Shown: in pieces, positions 49,481 to 62,400 of the stretch
Numbering within the stretch: the stretch's first letter is position 1
Layout of the letters: every line of letters begins with the position of its first letter
From: Pyrenopolyporus hunteri
Taxonomy: Eukaryota; Ascomycota; Sordariomycetes; Xylariales; Hypoxylaceae
Reading direction: 5' to 3'
Assembly (NCBI GenBank): GCA_902806595.1
Contig: CADCXC010000005.1
Span: 2,542,001-2,606,000 of the forward strand
DNA length: 64,000 nt
Notes under the pieces: model-generated
Database searches by the model: none
What the model was told of the DNA's origin: nothing
What the model saw: only the letters and a program-made list of their open reading frames with translations
Translations under genes and position numbers: made by a program

Positions 49481-51214
49481 CAAGTTGAATTATGTATTCC
49501 AACCCTAAAGATGATGCTATATCTTCCATCGAGATCTTTCAGGTATAGGTAATACCATAGTGCCCACCTGCCTTTTGTTATCTGTCTAGCAGCATCTAGT
49601 TGATCGGCGAGAGTGAGCTTACGAGAAATGCTACATATCTCAACGAATCATTTTTTGAGCCCAGTTCCGACTACAGCCGATGATAGAATCACTGATGGCT
49701 GATAGGAAAATTATCGCGAGAGGTTTGGTCCTAACTCAATCTCTTCGTCAGAATATGCGAAGAGATGACAGCATGAAATACAACAATCACTCGGAATATT
49801 TCTTTTTAATATAAATCCTACATGGGTACGTTGCATTGTAAATGCATGCGTAACGTGAGACACAATATCTATCTTCATCAAACAAGTAGACTCTGGTTGA
49901 TGGAGATAATCTATTTGTAGATGCGTTTCATTTCATAATAATACGTTTGGTGAAGACGGTTTTCACCGCGGAAAGAGCTCGCGCAAGAAGGCATAACAGG
50001 TAAAGTACCCTTACGTCCCCAGCTCCCCTTATGAACAGTACTCTACGATGATTCTCCTATCGGCAGAAAATACAGAATCAGTTATCCAACAAGTGGATGT
50101 TGTCACCAACTAAACGAATGTCGCAATAAATTATGTTTAGTTCCCGTAGACTGGTAAGTTAAACAGCGTCATCCGCACCCACTAATACCATCCCAGTAGC
50201 GCAAGAGTTAAAACATAGGAGTTGGGGTCAGAAAAGCTCGAGTCTAGACCGCCGCATCGAGCCCATAGAAAAAGATTAATTCGTGGCCAGTTGGCCCATT
50301 CTAAATCAGCATTTAATATAAATAAGCTCCGGGAATTTGGCGCCAAAATCGGCCGCCGATCGGTACGCGGATATCGCGTGCCGACTTGGTGTGGGGTGTA
50401 CCGGCCCCACATCTCCGGGTACCATGCGAATGACGTACCTCCTTCTAGAAATCGTTCCCGTGATCCAAAGATATGTGCAATAAGGAAGACGTAAATTCGG
50501 ATCCACGGTCTGCTACTTACTAACAGAAAGCTACTTGAGTGGTAAGTACAGATATGATCGCACGAATAGGCGCAATTGTAAACGCGCCAGTCGCGCAGTC
50601 ATATATAACCCCTATTTTAAGTCTATAGCACGCTGAACGATCTGCACCACCATGATGGGCTGATGGTAGTACGGATCGTCCCGCATGCTGTCACACTTAG
50701 CTAATAGCGACAACGAAGTTAAGTATCTAGGCTTCATATGCTAGGAGATCGAAGATCAATATTCATCCGGGTAGATTTCCACCCTAACACTCTATGCCAC
50801 ATAAGAGGTAGTTATAGAAGAAGCGGTGTAGTTAAGATTAGTTTCTTAATCAACTTGTATATGAAAATTTTATGATGCTAACATATCCACGAAACCGTGA
50901 CGCGCGAGGCTCGTGTTCAAGATACGATCATTATCAGAGGAGGCTTCATTTCCCCGGATGCTATTGCCATTTCCTGGGATGAATATTGGATTGTAATTTT
51001 CATTCTCATCTAAATGTTTTGGTCCATTCGGATGGGTCGTCTAAGTGGCTGTTTCTAAATAAAGGACTTCGTAAATCATACTTTGTGGGCATTCTTGTAG
51101 CTAGACCCTTTTTTCTCGGTTGATAAACGACTTAATGAAAATCGGCAAGTCATAGTATACCCTTTCTACTCGAACCGTAGACTAGATATAAGGAGCTCGA
51201 TTGCCTGATATTAT
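49481..51214. other. intergenic region
   Basis: No gene is supported in this AT-rich stretch upstream of the small secreted protein and downstream of the second P450. ORFs at 50182-50506 overlap on both strands and show no family features. Confidence 0.5.
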
Positions 51215-52894
51215 TTAAACTGCTTGCGTAAATGGAGAAAAAGCTTCTCCGTATCTTTCCCTTATCATCTGTGCTTTCGCCACGGATCGTGGCATAATCT
51301 CACAGGTGAACCTTTTAGGGGCAAGCTCGATCCCCGGCTAAGTACTCGTCAATATAATCTCATGAAATCAAACAAGAACATCATACCTTAGAGTAAGAGC
51401 CGAACTCCATGCTTCCCGTACCAGAACTATCCTTTTTGAAGTTGAAAGCCCAGAGAAAGTTCATCGCGTTGACTGAGATTAGTCGACGAGCGAGTGTCTC
51501 CCCTGCACAAATCCGTCTTCCAGCTCCGAATGCCAGGTTATCTCTATACCCTTGCATGTCGGCTCCCTTTTTCGTTCCAAACGGCGTCCTGAGGAAGCGC
51601 TCAGGATCAAACTTCTCTGGATTATCGTAGACGTCAGGGTTGTGGAAAAGCCCATATATGTTCGTGAAGATGATTGAGTTCTCTGGAATCCGATATCCTT
51701 TGTAATACACTTCCTTTGAGCTTCTATGCGGAATGCCCACTGGGAAAACAGGCCTGAATCGGTAGATCTCTTCTACAATTGCGCGGATGTAGGGTGCTCT
51801 CTGGTAATCATCAATGGTCGGCCATCGGTTGGAGCCGACGACGGCGTCGATCTCTTTTTGACCCTTCTCTTGGACATCGGGGTGGCTTATTAGAGCAAGG
51901 ATGATGTTTTGGAGGAAAGAAGCGGTAGCTTCCGCTCCGGCGTCCATCAAGCCTTCGGCCAGCCCGCTGATCTCACGGCGCGGCATACCTAACTGTTGCT
52001 GATTCAATATCAAGTATTCGAGGAAACATCCCGTCTTCTTGTCTTGTTCTATAGCAACCTCGCACCGTCGGTATAGTGGGCCAAAAACCTTAGCACAAGT
52101 CTCCCGCGTCTCATCGGCAAGTCGTTTCCAGTAGGCCCAACGTCTTGGAACATATTTCAAGGGCCAGAAAATGTCAACCGGTGGATGAGCTCCGGGGTCA
52201 GTGACCTTGTTCATCAATTTGACCCCGCGAAAGTATGTCTGCGCTTCAGAACCTTGATATTTTTCAACCCTGGATCCGTAGAGAGTCGCAATCATAACTC
52301 CTACAGCTGTCCGGGAGATGTGCTCGAAAGTATTCTCCGGCTCCTTTAGAATATCAAACATCAGCTGCGAGTACTCAGAATCCTGCGCCTGCAAATGTGA
52401 CCCTTGGATGAACTCCGTCATGAAAATATGCATAGCTTTCCGGCTACGCCTCCAGCCGGGGTTGTCCATGTCCTCCAATGCCAAGATGTCACCATTAGTG
52501 ACACGCCGGATTATAGTTGATTGAGGGCGGTTCCCGGTGCTAAGCCCATTGATATCAAGAACGTGCTTGATGGCTTCAGGGGAAGATAAAACAATGACTG
52601 TGCCGTTAAGTACTTTGAGAGAGTAAATTTCTCCGTATTGACGACTCCATTCCGAGAATCTATACGTCTAAGTACCATGTATACAGCGTGTGAAATAGCC
52701 GTAATAACTTACTTGATATGAGGAAAATAAGTCGGAAATTCCAACGCATTTCCTAGAATTGGAATCGTCTTAGGACCAGGCGGGAAGTCCTTCCCCCTGC
52801 TACCGATCTTACAGACACAGAATAAAAATACTGCGAGCAGAGAGAGTACTGCTACAATCTCAAGAATCCCTATATTGATTAGCGCGTACCCCAT
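51215..52894 (-). CDS. microsomal cytochrome P450
   Basis: This is a 525-aa P450 from three exons (52713-52894, 51387-52659, 51215-51337), all in frame. The N-terminus is a membrane anchor (ILEIVAVLSLLAVFLFCVCK) followed by the hinge FPPGPKTIPILGN. Helix I has GLMDAGAEATASFL, with the usual Thr pair altered to AT. ExxR is EEIYRFRP. FDPERFL precedes the haem loop LAFGAGRRICAGETLARR, with the cysteine ligand. The last exon adds PGIELAPKRFTCEIMPRS, the typical C-terminal strand of this group; without it the protein would lack its end. The style is like fungal secondary-metabolism P450s such as the CYP64/CYP620 kind, but I do not assign a family number. It lies upstream of the small secreted protein on the same strand and is a possible partner of the BBE-like oxidase. 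Confidence 0.9.
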
Positions 52895-53410
52895 TTTGTC
52901 GTTTTTGCTGTCATAGAAATGTTTCCGAGGGAATTTGTCCTGGATTTTACATATTTCATCTAAGGGATCGGATAGATCTGAATATATAATAAATGGTACG
53001 CTCTACTTCGGGCCCGAAAATCGGTGGCCATGTTAGACAACGGAACTTGCCATAGCAAAGGGGTAGATAGGCTGAGCGAAGGATAGAATAGATCCCAGAA
53101 AAGATTATATCTTGTAATACAAACCCAAACCCCATGCACCGGCTGTTACACAACAGCAAATGAGTACCAGCCGTCCTAAGTTTGGTAACGAGGAATATAT
53201 TAGTAAATAAGTACCTATAGACGGTTATCGTAGCCCTCGACAGCTAATATTTGGCAGTTAAAACCGATCAACCATTCCCAATATGGAATTATTATATAGG
53301 TCTAAGTACCTTAGTATTGGGTGAGAGGTAAAGCTCACAGGTTAGATCATGTATAGTCGATTCTGACATAAAATAACCGATCTTATTCCACATCTGGAAG
53401 TAATCCGGGG

Positions 53411-53632
53411 ATGGCATATCAGCGCCGCAGGTTTTACGATCGGGCGAAGGTCCGAACGCTTATCCTCCTCTTCCTGGCTTTTTTTTTTTTTTCTACGATA
53501 ACGCTGTCATTCCTGGCATCATATGCATTTTACTCCCGTAATGTCTTATCACAGTTATCCCCTATACCCAGATGCGGTGTTCCTTACGATACACCCCTAG
53601 AGCCTTGTCACCCCCCACTCTATATAATATAG
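53411..53632 (+). CDS. doubtful small single-pass membrane ORF
   Basis: This ORF encodes 73 aa beginning with ATG. It has a basic N-terminus (YQRRRFYDRAKVR), one strong hydrophobic stretch (TLILLFLAFFFFSTITLSF) and a short polar tail. No relative is recognised. A T-run supplies the phenylalanines, so the hydrophobic part may simply reflect base composition. Confidence 0.2.
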   Translation: MAYQRRRFYDRAKVRTLILLFLAFFFFSTITLSFLASYAFYSRNVLSQLSPIPRCGVPYDTPLEPCHPPLYII

Positions 53633-54380
53633 GGGTTACATCGTGGATTGTTAAGTGATGTTATCAATTATTACTAACATATCTATATTTAGCTATATTC
53701 TAATTTTGTAGAAAAGACCGATGATAAAGTAGCCAAACTTTGAACGATTATAATCGAGTTTGACATAGTGGTTACTACTGTAAGGCCGGAATGGCTACAC
53801 TAGCAGTCCCCCCTTTTTCATTAGGCTCCACCTTAGGGAGGCCATAATATAAACGCGACTTACATATTTTCGTGTAGGGGCCCCAGGTAAGGGCAGCAGG
53901 TCCCTTCTAACCCATGAATTCATCTGAATGTAGATAGAAGACATAGCGCAAACTGGTACGGGATATAGGTTCAAGGAATTCACCATCGTCGAGGGCGACG
54001 TAATACATAGGTACCTATGATATAAACCAGTGAAGAAAGTACAAGACCCAATCATCATTCTGAATCTGACTATTGAACACAAAATATGCAGAGAAAGAAG
54101 TTTATAAATTAGTCTACCTGGACGTAAGTCAGAAATATCCAGTGTCTAATATTCGCGAACGGTAATATGATTACAACATCGCCAGGCTACCTACTTACTC
54201 CTTCCTTGACTCTTCTTCGCAGCTCCAATTAATTGAAGATAGCAATGAAAAGAGAAAGATGTGTGCGGGTTTTTGCGCACCTGGAGATAGTGTAATACCA
54301 GATACAAAGGCAACCCGCAAGCCTTACATAGGTAGACGCGAAGTCACAGGTAAGAATAGAGCACAAAATAGAAACACTAG

Positions 54381-54584
54381 CTACGCTTTGTGTTTAGGCA
54401 CATAGCGAAGTGATATCTGCTCAGAAACCATTGAATAGCCAGCACTCGCAAGGAACAATGGACGGTCATCATCATATGCAGGTGAAGAATACCGAGTCCT
54501 CAGACTTTGTGGTATTCCCTCAGCAACAGGAATACAAAGACAGAAAGCAAAGAGGCCAAAAAGAGGGTTCCAAACTCCGGTCAT
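54381..54584 (-). CDS. doubtful small secreted ORF
   Basis: This ORF encodes 67 aa starting with a true ATG at 54584. Residues 1-23 look like a signal peptide (MTGVWNPLFGLFAFCLCIPVA), and the rest is polar with no cysteines. I do not recognise it, and no promoter or splice support was found. It could be a short leader ORF or chance. Confidence 0.25.
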   Translation of the reverse strand: MTGVWNPLFGLFAFCLCIPVAEGIPQSLRTRYSSPAYDDDRPLFLASAGYSMVSEQISLRYVPKHKA

Positions 54585-54987
54585 TCACTCCCGACACCAA
54601 GGCGGTTCGACCGATCTAGCGCCCACTTCTAGATACACTCGAACCGCGCACCGTTCCTGGGCGCTTTCCGTCTACCATCAGTGATTCGGTCGTGGGAGGG
54701 CTGGCCCGCAGAGTGAGAGGAAACTGCATACTTCCTTCAATTCCAACTTTGAAGGCGCGTGATTAAGGAGCTGGCAAACCTTGCCTTGCCAACCCCAAGC
54801 TCGGCATAGCTAGAACCCGAAGGTTCTAACTTTCCAGGCATCCGGGCACTATAAGCACAAGAATTAGCACTTTTGCCCTTCCATAAAGCACCCAGGTATT
54901 AAGTGTGGAGACTGTCACTCTGGGCGGCAAAAGGCGTAGAATGAAGAAAAGGAGTGTTCGGTATTACTTACGGGCTATAGCCAAGGA

Positions 54988-55017
54988 TGATCACGAGCCC
55001 CGGAGGGCTCGTGATCA
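54988..55017. repeat. perfect 13-bp inverted repeat with 4-base loop
   Basis: TGATCACGAGCCC (54988-55000) and GGGCTCGTGATCA (55005-55017) are exact reverse complements around CGGA. The stem is GC-rich and would form a stable RNA hairpin or DNA cruciform. It is not next to any confident gene end. Confidence 0.75.
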
Positions 55018-55934
55018 AAAGGGCTAAATGCATTTGCCAACAGAATCCACCGCGAGCCGAAAGTCCCTGCCTGGGGCCGCCAGGTGTTTGTTGAGTCTTG
55101 GGGGAGGTCCAAGAAGCTCGGACTTGCTTTGCGGCCGTCGACCCTCGAGGACGAGAATGAACTCCAACTCAGAGGGCGACGGATCACTCTTTGGTCCCAC
55201 AGAATACCAACCAACGAACAACCATCTGCTCGACCGAATACACCGACCGGAAAGGCACACAAAGCAGGAACGGGTCACACTGAGCTTACTATTCCTCTTT
55301 CTCGAGCATAGAAACGAGCTATGAACGAGTGGCGAGGTCCAGGGACGCGATGGCGATGCATCAAGACGTTTGTATCGTGCTCTCGTGGTGCGTACGCAAG
55401 TGAAGACAAAGGTATGATTACACACGCCGTATGCGGGCAGGTCCATGGCCGACAGTTACGCCCATAGCAGTGCTTTCTTTCCACCATTGACGCTTGTTAG
55501 GCATTCAATAGGGTTGTCCAGGGACCTGGGAGTGTCATTGGAGATACCTAGCGAAGGAGATGTAAGCAAACAAACCAGAGGCCAACTAACCACAGATAGC
55601 GACACTCTAGTTAGTTCCTGCATAGCAAGTTAGTCATCGAGAATGGGTATCATCTTGGCTTAGGGTTAGGATGGGAAGCTGGTACCTATTGGTTTGCAAA
55701 TCGGTCCGGTTTTGCCTCGCATTCACTTCGTTGAATTTCGAGAATACGGTAAACTGTTTAAGATCCAGATGTATCGGATTAGCCCACAGGCACAGATAGT
55801 AAGAAGGGAAAATAGGACAATAATAAGGCGGTATTGCGGACTCAACTATTAAAGAGTTGACGAGTTGGGAGGAATCCTGTCCGTCTGTGTAGCGGTGTGC
55901 AGAAATATCACGTGGATTAGAGGGGCCACTCGGG

Positions 55935-56290
55935 CTAGGATGCTATAGAAGAGATATGAAGGGAAGGATGAAGAGGGGAGAGAAATGAAGATACCAGCAA
56001 TATGGGTTTCGTGTATAAGCACATCTGTGACGCCTTGAAGTTGGAGGGTGGGTGGTAAATGAAAGGTTGGGAAATAGGAAGGAGGGAAATGAGGAAAAAA
56101 AAAATGTGTTGGAAAATTTTGTATGGGAGAGGATGAGAGAAAGGAAAACCATCGAAGGGGGCAGAAGATGGATTAGAGATAGAGAGATAGAGGGGGAAAA
56201 AATAATGGTTTGTGGTAGGCAGCAATTTGTCCAAAGGTGCAGAGTTATCCATAGGAATAACCGACCAAGCAAGGAGAATTGAATGGTGAG
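55935..56290. repeat. polypurine/polypyrimidine tract
   Basis: The plus strand is strongly enriched in A and G over about 350 bases (for example GAAGGGAAGGATGAAGAGGG), so the minus strand is a CT-rich run. Such CT-rich stretches occur in 5' leaders and promoters of highly expressed fungal genes. Here no downstream minus-strand coding gene was found. Confidence 0.6.
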
Positions 56291-59200
56291 AAGTGCATTC
56301 ACAAAAGAAATACTTACAGAGTGGAGTTTCTAAATGTAGACGCCTAATGTGTATGAGACAGAAATCGAGAATCGAGAGAATGGGTTGAAAAAAAACGCGT
56401 GTTTCCTCACGTAGTTGTGTTCTTTCCGTGCTTGAGGCTGGTTCGACTGCGCGAGTTGGTGAGAAATTTTCTGCCTGCCTGAGTCAGTAGAAATCTCGCG
56501 TGCATGTTCTTCCTGCTGCCTATAGACGCGAAATCACCGCGACCTGAAGAGGGAACGCGTAAGATAGCCAACCTGTCGCAGAGATTTAGATCTTACCTTC
56601 TGTAAGGAGGCACACGAGGAGTCAGTTCACAGTCGGGTTGAAGAATAGGAGGTATGGAGTTGAAAATTGCAAGTGTACCTAGAATATGTTAACAAGCGAG
56701 TTGGTTGATGATCTGGGAGAGGCGCTTCTGTACCGGAGATCGTGGTGCCTGTTTGATAATAAAAAGAAGTCGATATTGATGTTTTAGAGAGGATTCGCGA
56801 GGACTGACATAGGCAGAAGGTATCGTTCAGAACTTACTAATCGGACTGGGAATTCCGAGACTAAATCCGAAGGCCCAGTGAGTAGATGTGACAGTGAATT
56901 ATAGAAGGAAAACGTTAGAAGAAGTTTTTATGTCGAAAAGAGACCGGTCGTAGCGAGAGAGCGGCGATTTGAAAGTCACCCGCAAGCGACGTTGATGTAC
57001 CACGTACCTATCATGAGGAATAAATCATGTAGCCACCCATTCCCCAGGTATTTATGCGGTACATTTATTGGGCAGGTAGTTAGGTAGTTAATAAAAAGAT
57101 CAGTACATAATAGGCATCAAATATTCAACCCTTAGACCTAGGCGTCTGCCCATGGAATCTCCAGCTGGAAACCCCCTGATTCCCTCGAAGTACCCATGTA
57201 TCTAGCCGTGACAAAGAGAACGAGCACCAATCAGATTCTACGCGCCACTCAGATCTCTACTTTTGATTGGCAGGCTCGCATTATGTAATAACGTCGTTCC
57301 TCGTGAAGGTCCCATTTGATTCCTGGGCGATAGGTAACTACCTACCTAGGTATATATACCTGCTTTAGAAAGTCATGGTACCTGCCAAAGGTGATCCAGA
57401 AACATTCGAATTCGAAATTTCCATGTTCAAGAGAATACAGTTAAAATATTTTCTAGGGTAGGGTAAATAAAAGTCCACACAACATATATTCGCCTAGGGC
57501 ACAAAATGGTTGAAAGAGGATCCACGAGATGAGAGACAAATGTTTTTTTATATCCTCTAACAGAATAACTGCACCTTAGCCAGCCGATATCTTACGTAGT
57601 GGGCAATCTCTATCCTTCCTTGTAGCTCCCAAGTCTATCAATCCTCGACGTTTCACTCTATTATTAGATACTTTGCTTGACCTCAAGGATTGAAATATTC
57701 CGGCCTGCCCCATGATATAGTTTTTCTAGGATTTTTTTTGCAAGCACTAGTTGATACTCCCCTTGAATTACCGCTCGACTCGGATACCGTTAAGGAGTCT
57801 ACACGCAGGGATCAGTGCGTTACGATCACAATAAAAAACTGCCCGTTAGGTCCATTCCCGATATTTGCCCTTAGGCAAGGATAGAGGGGCAAAATAGCGA
57901 GAAATACTATTATTTGAACTACGAATCTTCGTTCACTATTTAGTAGACTATCTATGAATTGTCACTCAATAAAAGCTCCAACCCAAGCCTATTTCTAGCC
58001 GTATCGGATACCTGACAAGAATGCCGCAGGGGCATAGAAAGGTAGTCGTCTAAAGTTGGGCTACGACACCATGTAAACATTGCAACATCTATATGCCATT
58101 CTGTTCGATCCTAAGGATCGAGTGGAAGGGCTACGGGGAATTCGAGAGAGATCCTCGAGTCTTGATAGATAGAATAGACATGTCCCAACTGTAATCATGA
58201 CCCCTATACGGAAAATGGGCGGATATTCATTCCTATCATCAACACCGAAGTAAATCCCTTGGTAATAAGCAAGTTGAGCACGGTAGTCGTACTCGACTAA
58301 AGACTCCCACAACTCCGTAACCGTCCAATATCACCGCTAACAGCGTACTAGTGGTTCTAACGCCCCGACTGGGAGGATCGTACATAAGGATCTGTACGCA
58401 CGTTCTTTTATGGGCCTCAACGATTCGTATCTCTTAACCCAGTTAATTCAACCATATCCCACGGCTCATTTATATTTTAGCAATAGATTTGAGCAGAAGC
58501 CTCGACCGCCAGTTCGTCATTATGCTTTTAGTCGATCGACCAAACCTGCGATGACTATAGATGCTTCGAAGGTATACAATCTAACATGAATCGACATATA
58601 TTTTTACCTTCCCTGTGAGTGCCCCGTTGGTCCTGCAAGATTAATTGGCCTGTCTCTGACGCAGGTCTGAATCCGCGGTAGGGTATGCAATTCGTTCCGA
58701 GCGTATAAATCATGCATCGTGTCGTACCGTCGTGGTTTCTGCGAATTTACCAAATATCTCGAAAGGCGAGGAATACACATTCCGCAGTAGATAGGTAGTC
58801 CGGCCTAAATGGAGATGTTACGGAAAGCCAACCGGGCGCCTAATTTTTATTTCTCGTTCCTTAATATTTTCTTCTCCCTCCCTTTGTATGTTCTGGCATG
58901 GGGGCTTTGGATAACGGTTGTTGAGAACGCCATCACTACTAGCCCCAAGAAACCGAATCGGGTATGTACAGGGATTGCGTCTGGTGGGAGCTTGTCTACA
59001 ACATCTCATTGATGGATGGTAGACTACTAAAGATATCCTGGTTTATTCCGGGGAATATATGAACCTGCCCGAAACCGAACCCGGGCTAGGGGTGAGCAGG
59101 TTAAATTGTTCGTCCACATTTACCGCATGTCATGCTGCGGGCGTACAAGACATGTCCCCCTGCCCCCACCCAATATGTATGCCCAGACGTTCGGCCTGGT

Positions 59201-59422
59201 TATTCAGATGGCTCGTGTCAGGACGAGGTCGTTCCTTTCGCTGTGCGGTTGGCCTCATGACACCACACAATATTGCGACATGTACTATTATGCGGCCCGA
59301 GTCGATTGTTGCTGAAGGTGGATAGCATCGAAAAATAACGGCGCAGGGATTGCCCACAAAGCCCAAAGTGCCAGTCATCGAGGGAAGACATACGTAACTC
59401 GTATCACACTGAGATTTGCTGC

Positions 59423-62400
59423 CTACTCACTAGCAATAACCGATTTGTCGGCACGCGATGCCATGAAGTTGGCATGACTCTCGAGACAATTCGCCATCAG
59501 GTGAAGCACTACGGTAAGTTAGTAAACCCACATTCCCAAGTTAACAAGCGGATCTTTTACTACCCACCTGGCCATACAGCGGACTTATCAAGCATATATG
59601 CCGTGACCCTTAAGATTTTTGCCGCGTAACCACCATAACTGTCGATTTGGAGGCGACAATCAATGCTGCCGTTCACATTGCCGCTTGCGAGATGCATATT
59701 CATCTTCATATCAGCAGTCGAAATAAGATCCTGAATTTTGTGGATGAGTTTGACGTCTTCATCCTCAAGAAGCATGATAGCGGGGACGCCTCCCAAGTCA
59801 ACCTCGTCCTTCCCAAGCACGCCAAGGTATCTCCCAACACGATCCTGAAGCGTGGCCATCCACTCGGCCAGAACCTGCGCACAATCAAAAGAGCACATTG
59901 CCGACTGTAGTGGAAGTTCTCGACTAGTGAACTCAGCAAACGTCACGCCTAGTTTATCACACATGGAGAGAGAGTCGGCAGCGTAGAAGGCTGCCTTCCG
60001 AAGGTGCTTCTCTCTGCGGGTCATAGTTCGGCTATTAGAAGCCTGTGCTTGAGATAGAGATTGCGGTACTAAGGGTGAGGGGAATTTGACGGTTGCGAAT
60101 TCGGGTGAGGATGACTGGGTTGGCGGCGAATCGATGAAAATTGAGCTCGCGACGGAAGCATCCGATGGATCCGTCATCGATTCTGCATTAGATGACGGAG
60201 AATGCTCCGCATGTTGGATGACCTCGGTGCCACGGGAGAGCTCGTCTGCTAAGCCGTCCCAGTCTCGCTGCCAGAACTTCTCCTTAGTTCGGGCCATGTT
60301 GACGAATAGTCGAATATAGGCCAGATCAAGCAAAGGTATCGCATCGGCCGAGAGAGGACCCATGCCAAACGGATTTGGGCGTTCTAGAGTATGGTTTGGG
60401 TTGCTCGCCCAGGCGGACTGCCACGCCTTCAATGCCGGTTCGATGTGACGATGCATTTTTTCTGTTTCCTCGTTCGTCCACGTCTTGTTATGATGGCGCT
60501 GGCGCGTTTCCCATATGTAATTGTGGAGTGCGTTGATCAAGACCAAACAGCCAAGAGTGCTGGGTTTCAGCTCGCTTGGAGGGATATCGTTAACTTGAAT
60601 AGCTGAACCCGAGTGCTGTTGCCCGTTTCCGAACGTTAGTTTCTGCTGCTTCTCATTAGTACGGAGTAGCTCGCTTAAGGCCTCGTGGAAAGTCGTTCGA
60701 TTGTGGCCGGCAGCTCGCACACCCCCTTTCAGCTGGAAAGCGGCAGCACTTTCAGCTGCGAAGAACTCTTCGTCGCAAGGAAGGTCCAGCATTATCTCGG
60801 AATTTGTCAATGCCGGGGTGTGGTTGTACGCAGTCACCAAGAGACTCGAAAGAATGAAAATTACATAGAGCGTCCGCTTTCGTTCCTCCGTAGTCTTCCA
60901 CCTCAGCCACTCCGCTTGCTCTTCGGATTCGGCTTTGATGCCGCCGTTCCAGTTGCCCTCAGCGTCATTCATCTGAATTTCCCGAATCTCGGCGGAATCC
61001 GGCTTCGTCGGTCGTAGCAAGCCGGCAGCTTGAGCCAGGCTGACCAAAGCCGCGGAGTGGGTCGAGGCGATGTCGCTCGCGGTCTTATCGCCACAGTTAT
61101 GTCCATACACCACGTTCAGAAGCATCGCTTGCACCAACCATAGCGGCGTATGGATGGATGACTCGGGTCCCTGGGAACCCTGGTCGGATGAAGGAGTTCG
61201 TCGGAAATCGGCTTTCCGCATGTCGGCCTTCCTCCGCTCCTCCAGGTACAATTGGATCATCTTCTTCGCCAACTCAAATAGCTCCTTCGACTGAGCACGC
61301 TCCATTTCGTAAAGAGCGCCGATAGCAGCCATCGACAGGACGAGACACCCGCTACCGCCGATAGTGTTTGCTCTTCCATTACCCGGGCTGGGCGGAGCGT
61401 CGAACGAAAGAGTGGGGATATGTAAGAATGGGAAATGAGGGTGAAAATAGCGGAAATAGCTACTGACATATCGTTGTAGATCCTGGGTATTCGGTAAGTT
61501 CTTTACATTTTCGGGTATGTTATCTGGGGTATTGGGGAACTGGGGTGACATGGGTGAGTTGGGGGATGTGAAGGAGTATTTGCGGCCAGTAAACGGCCCA
61601 CACTGTGATAGTGCGCTGACGATCGCATTCCGCGTCGTTTCCGTGATGGTCGAGACGGGAGAGTGCGAGTGGTGGCTACCACTTATTGATGTAGGCGTTT
61701 CTGGGCCAGTGCCAAAATTGAGCGACTGGTTCATGTTGTGTGTGGTTAAGCCTGGCATCACAGAGGGGCTAAGCGAACTCATAGACGGGGGCGGCGTTGA
61801 GAAATAGAGATCACTCATACTTTTCTGCGTAGATGGCTGGGGAGAGACAGGAGCCCCATTCAATAAATCAGGGAAAACTGTACCGTTCATATCCATCGAA
61901 AAAGGCGTTGTGACTTGAGGAGGCCCCATCGCGGCCTGCGGCCACATCGAGCTGGATGCCGTCGTCACGGCTGTAGGGTTGGATCCGTCGAGCATCACGT
62001 CGCTGATACCGCTCTGACTAGTGGTACTCATTGCGGACGGGGATGAGCCATCAATTGCATTCTCGCCCGGATTGCTGAACGACATTTGATGCTCGAATCC
62101 CGTCAGCCAATCGAAGTTGTCGTCTATATGCTGACTGGGAGTAGATATGTCCGTCATTCCATTACCAAATGGAGACATTGGGTCCAACGACATCGAGTGT
62201 GGGGACTCATTGTAATGAAGAGCATTCGGGTTAATCGTGGAACCGGGCTGTCCACTGAACAGCATGCTCTCCAAGTCGAAATCCGGTGGAAAGGCCAAGG
62301 GGGGTGCGGTGCGTAGCCCAGCGTTGAAGTCTATGTTGATGCTATGCGTCTCTAACTTGGGGAGCCCGTGGTTCATGCCCCTATGGCCCATCACCGACGA

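Larger units (their letters stand above)
52895..59422. other. 6.5-kb largely non-coding region
   Basis: No confident gene is present. It contains two tiny candidate ORFs (entered separately), a perfect hairpin at 54988-55017, a polypurine tract at 55935-56290, several minus-strand GTAAGT donor-like words (near 54968, 56316, 56600 and 56838), and GGTAGTTAGGTAGT-like words near 57075 and 57345. It may hold a spliced non-coding or untranslated leader transcript. Confidence 0.5.

Noticed and set aside
54988..55017. bacterial-style intrinsic terminator
   Set aside because: The hairpin is followed by only four A and no T-run, and the genome is fungal, where such terminators do not operate.
55024..55446. 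140-aa minus-strand ORF overlapping plus-strand ORFs
   Set aside because: Open frames exist on both strands in this GC-rich patch, the residues are low in hydrophobic order and show no family resemblance.
58061..58312. 83-aa minus ORF upstream of the C2H2 gene's 3' end
   Set aside because: It has some hydrophobic content but no recognisable domain or splice partner.
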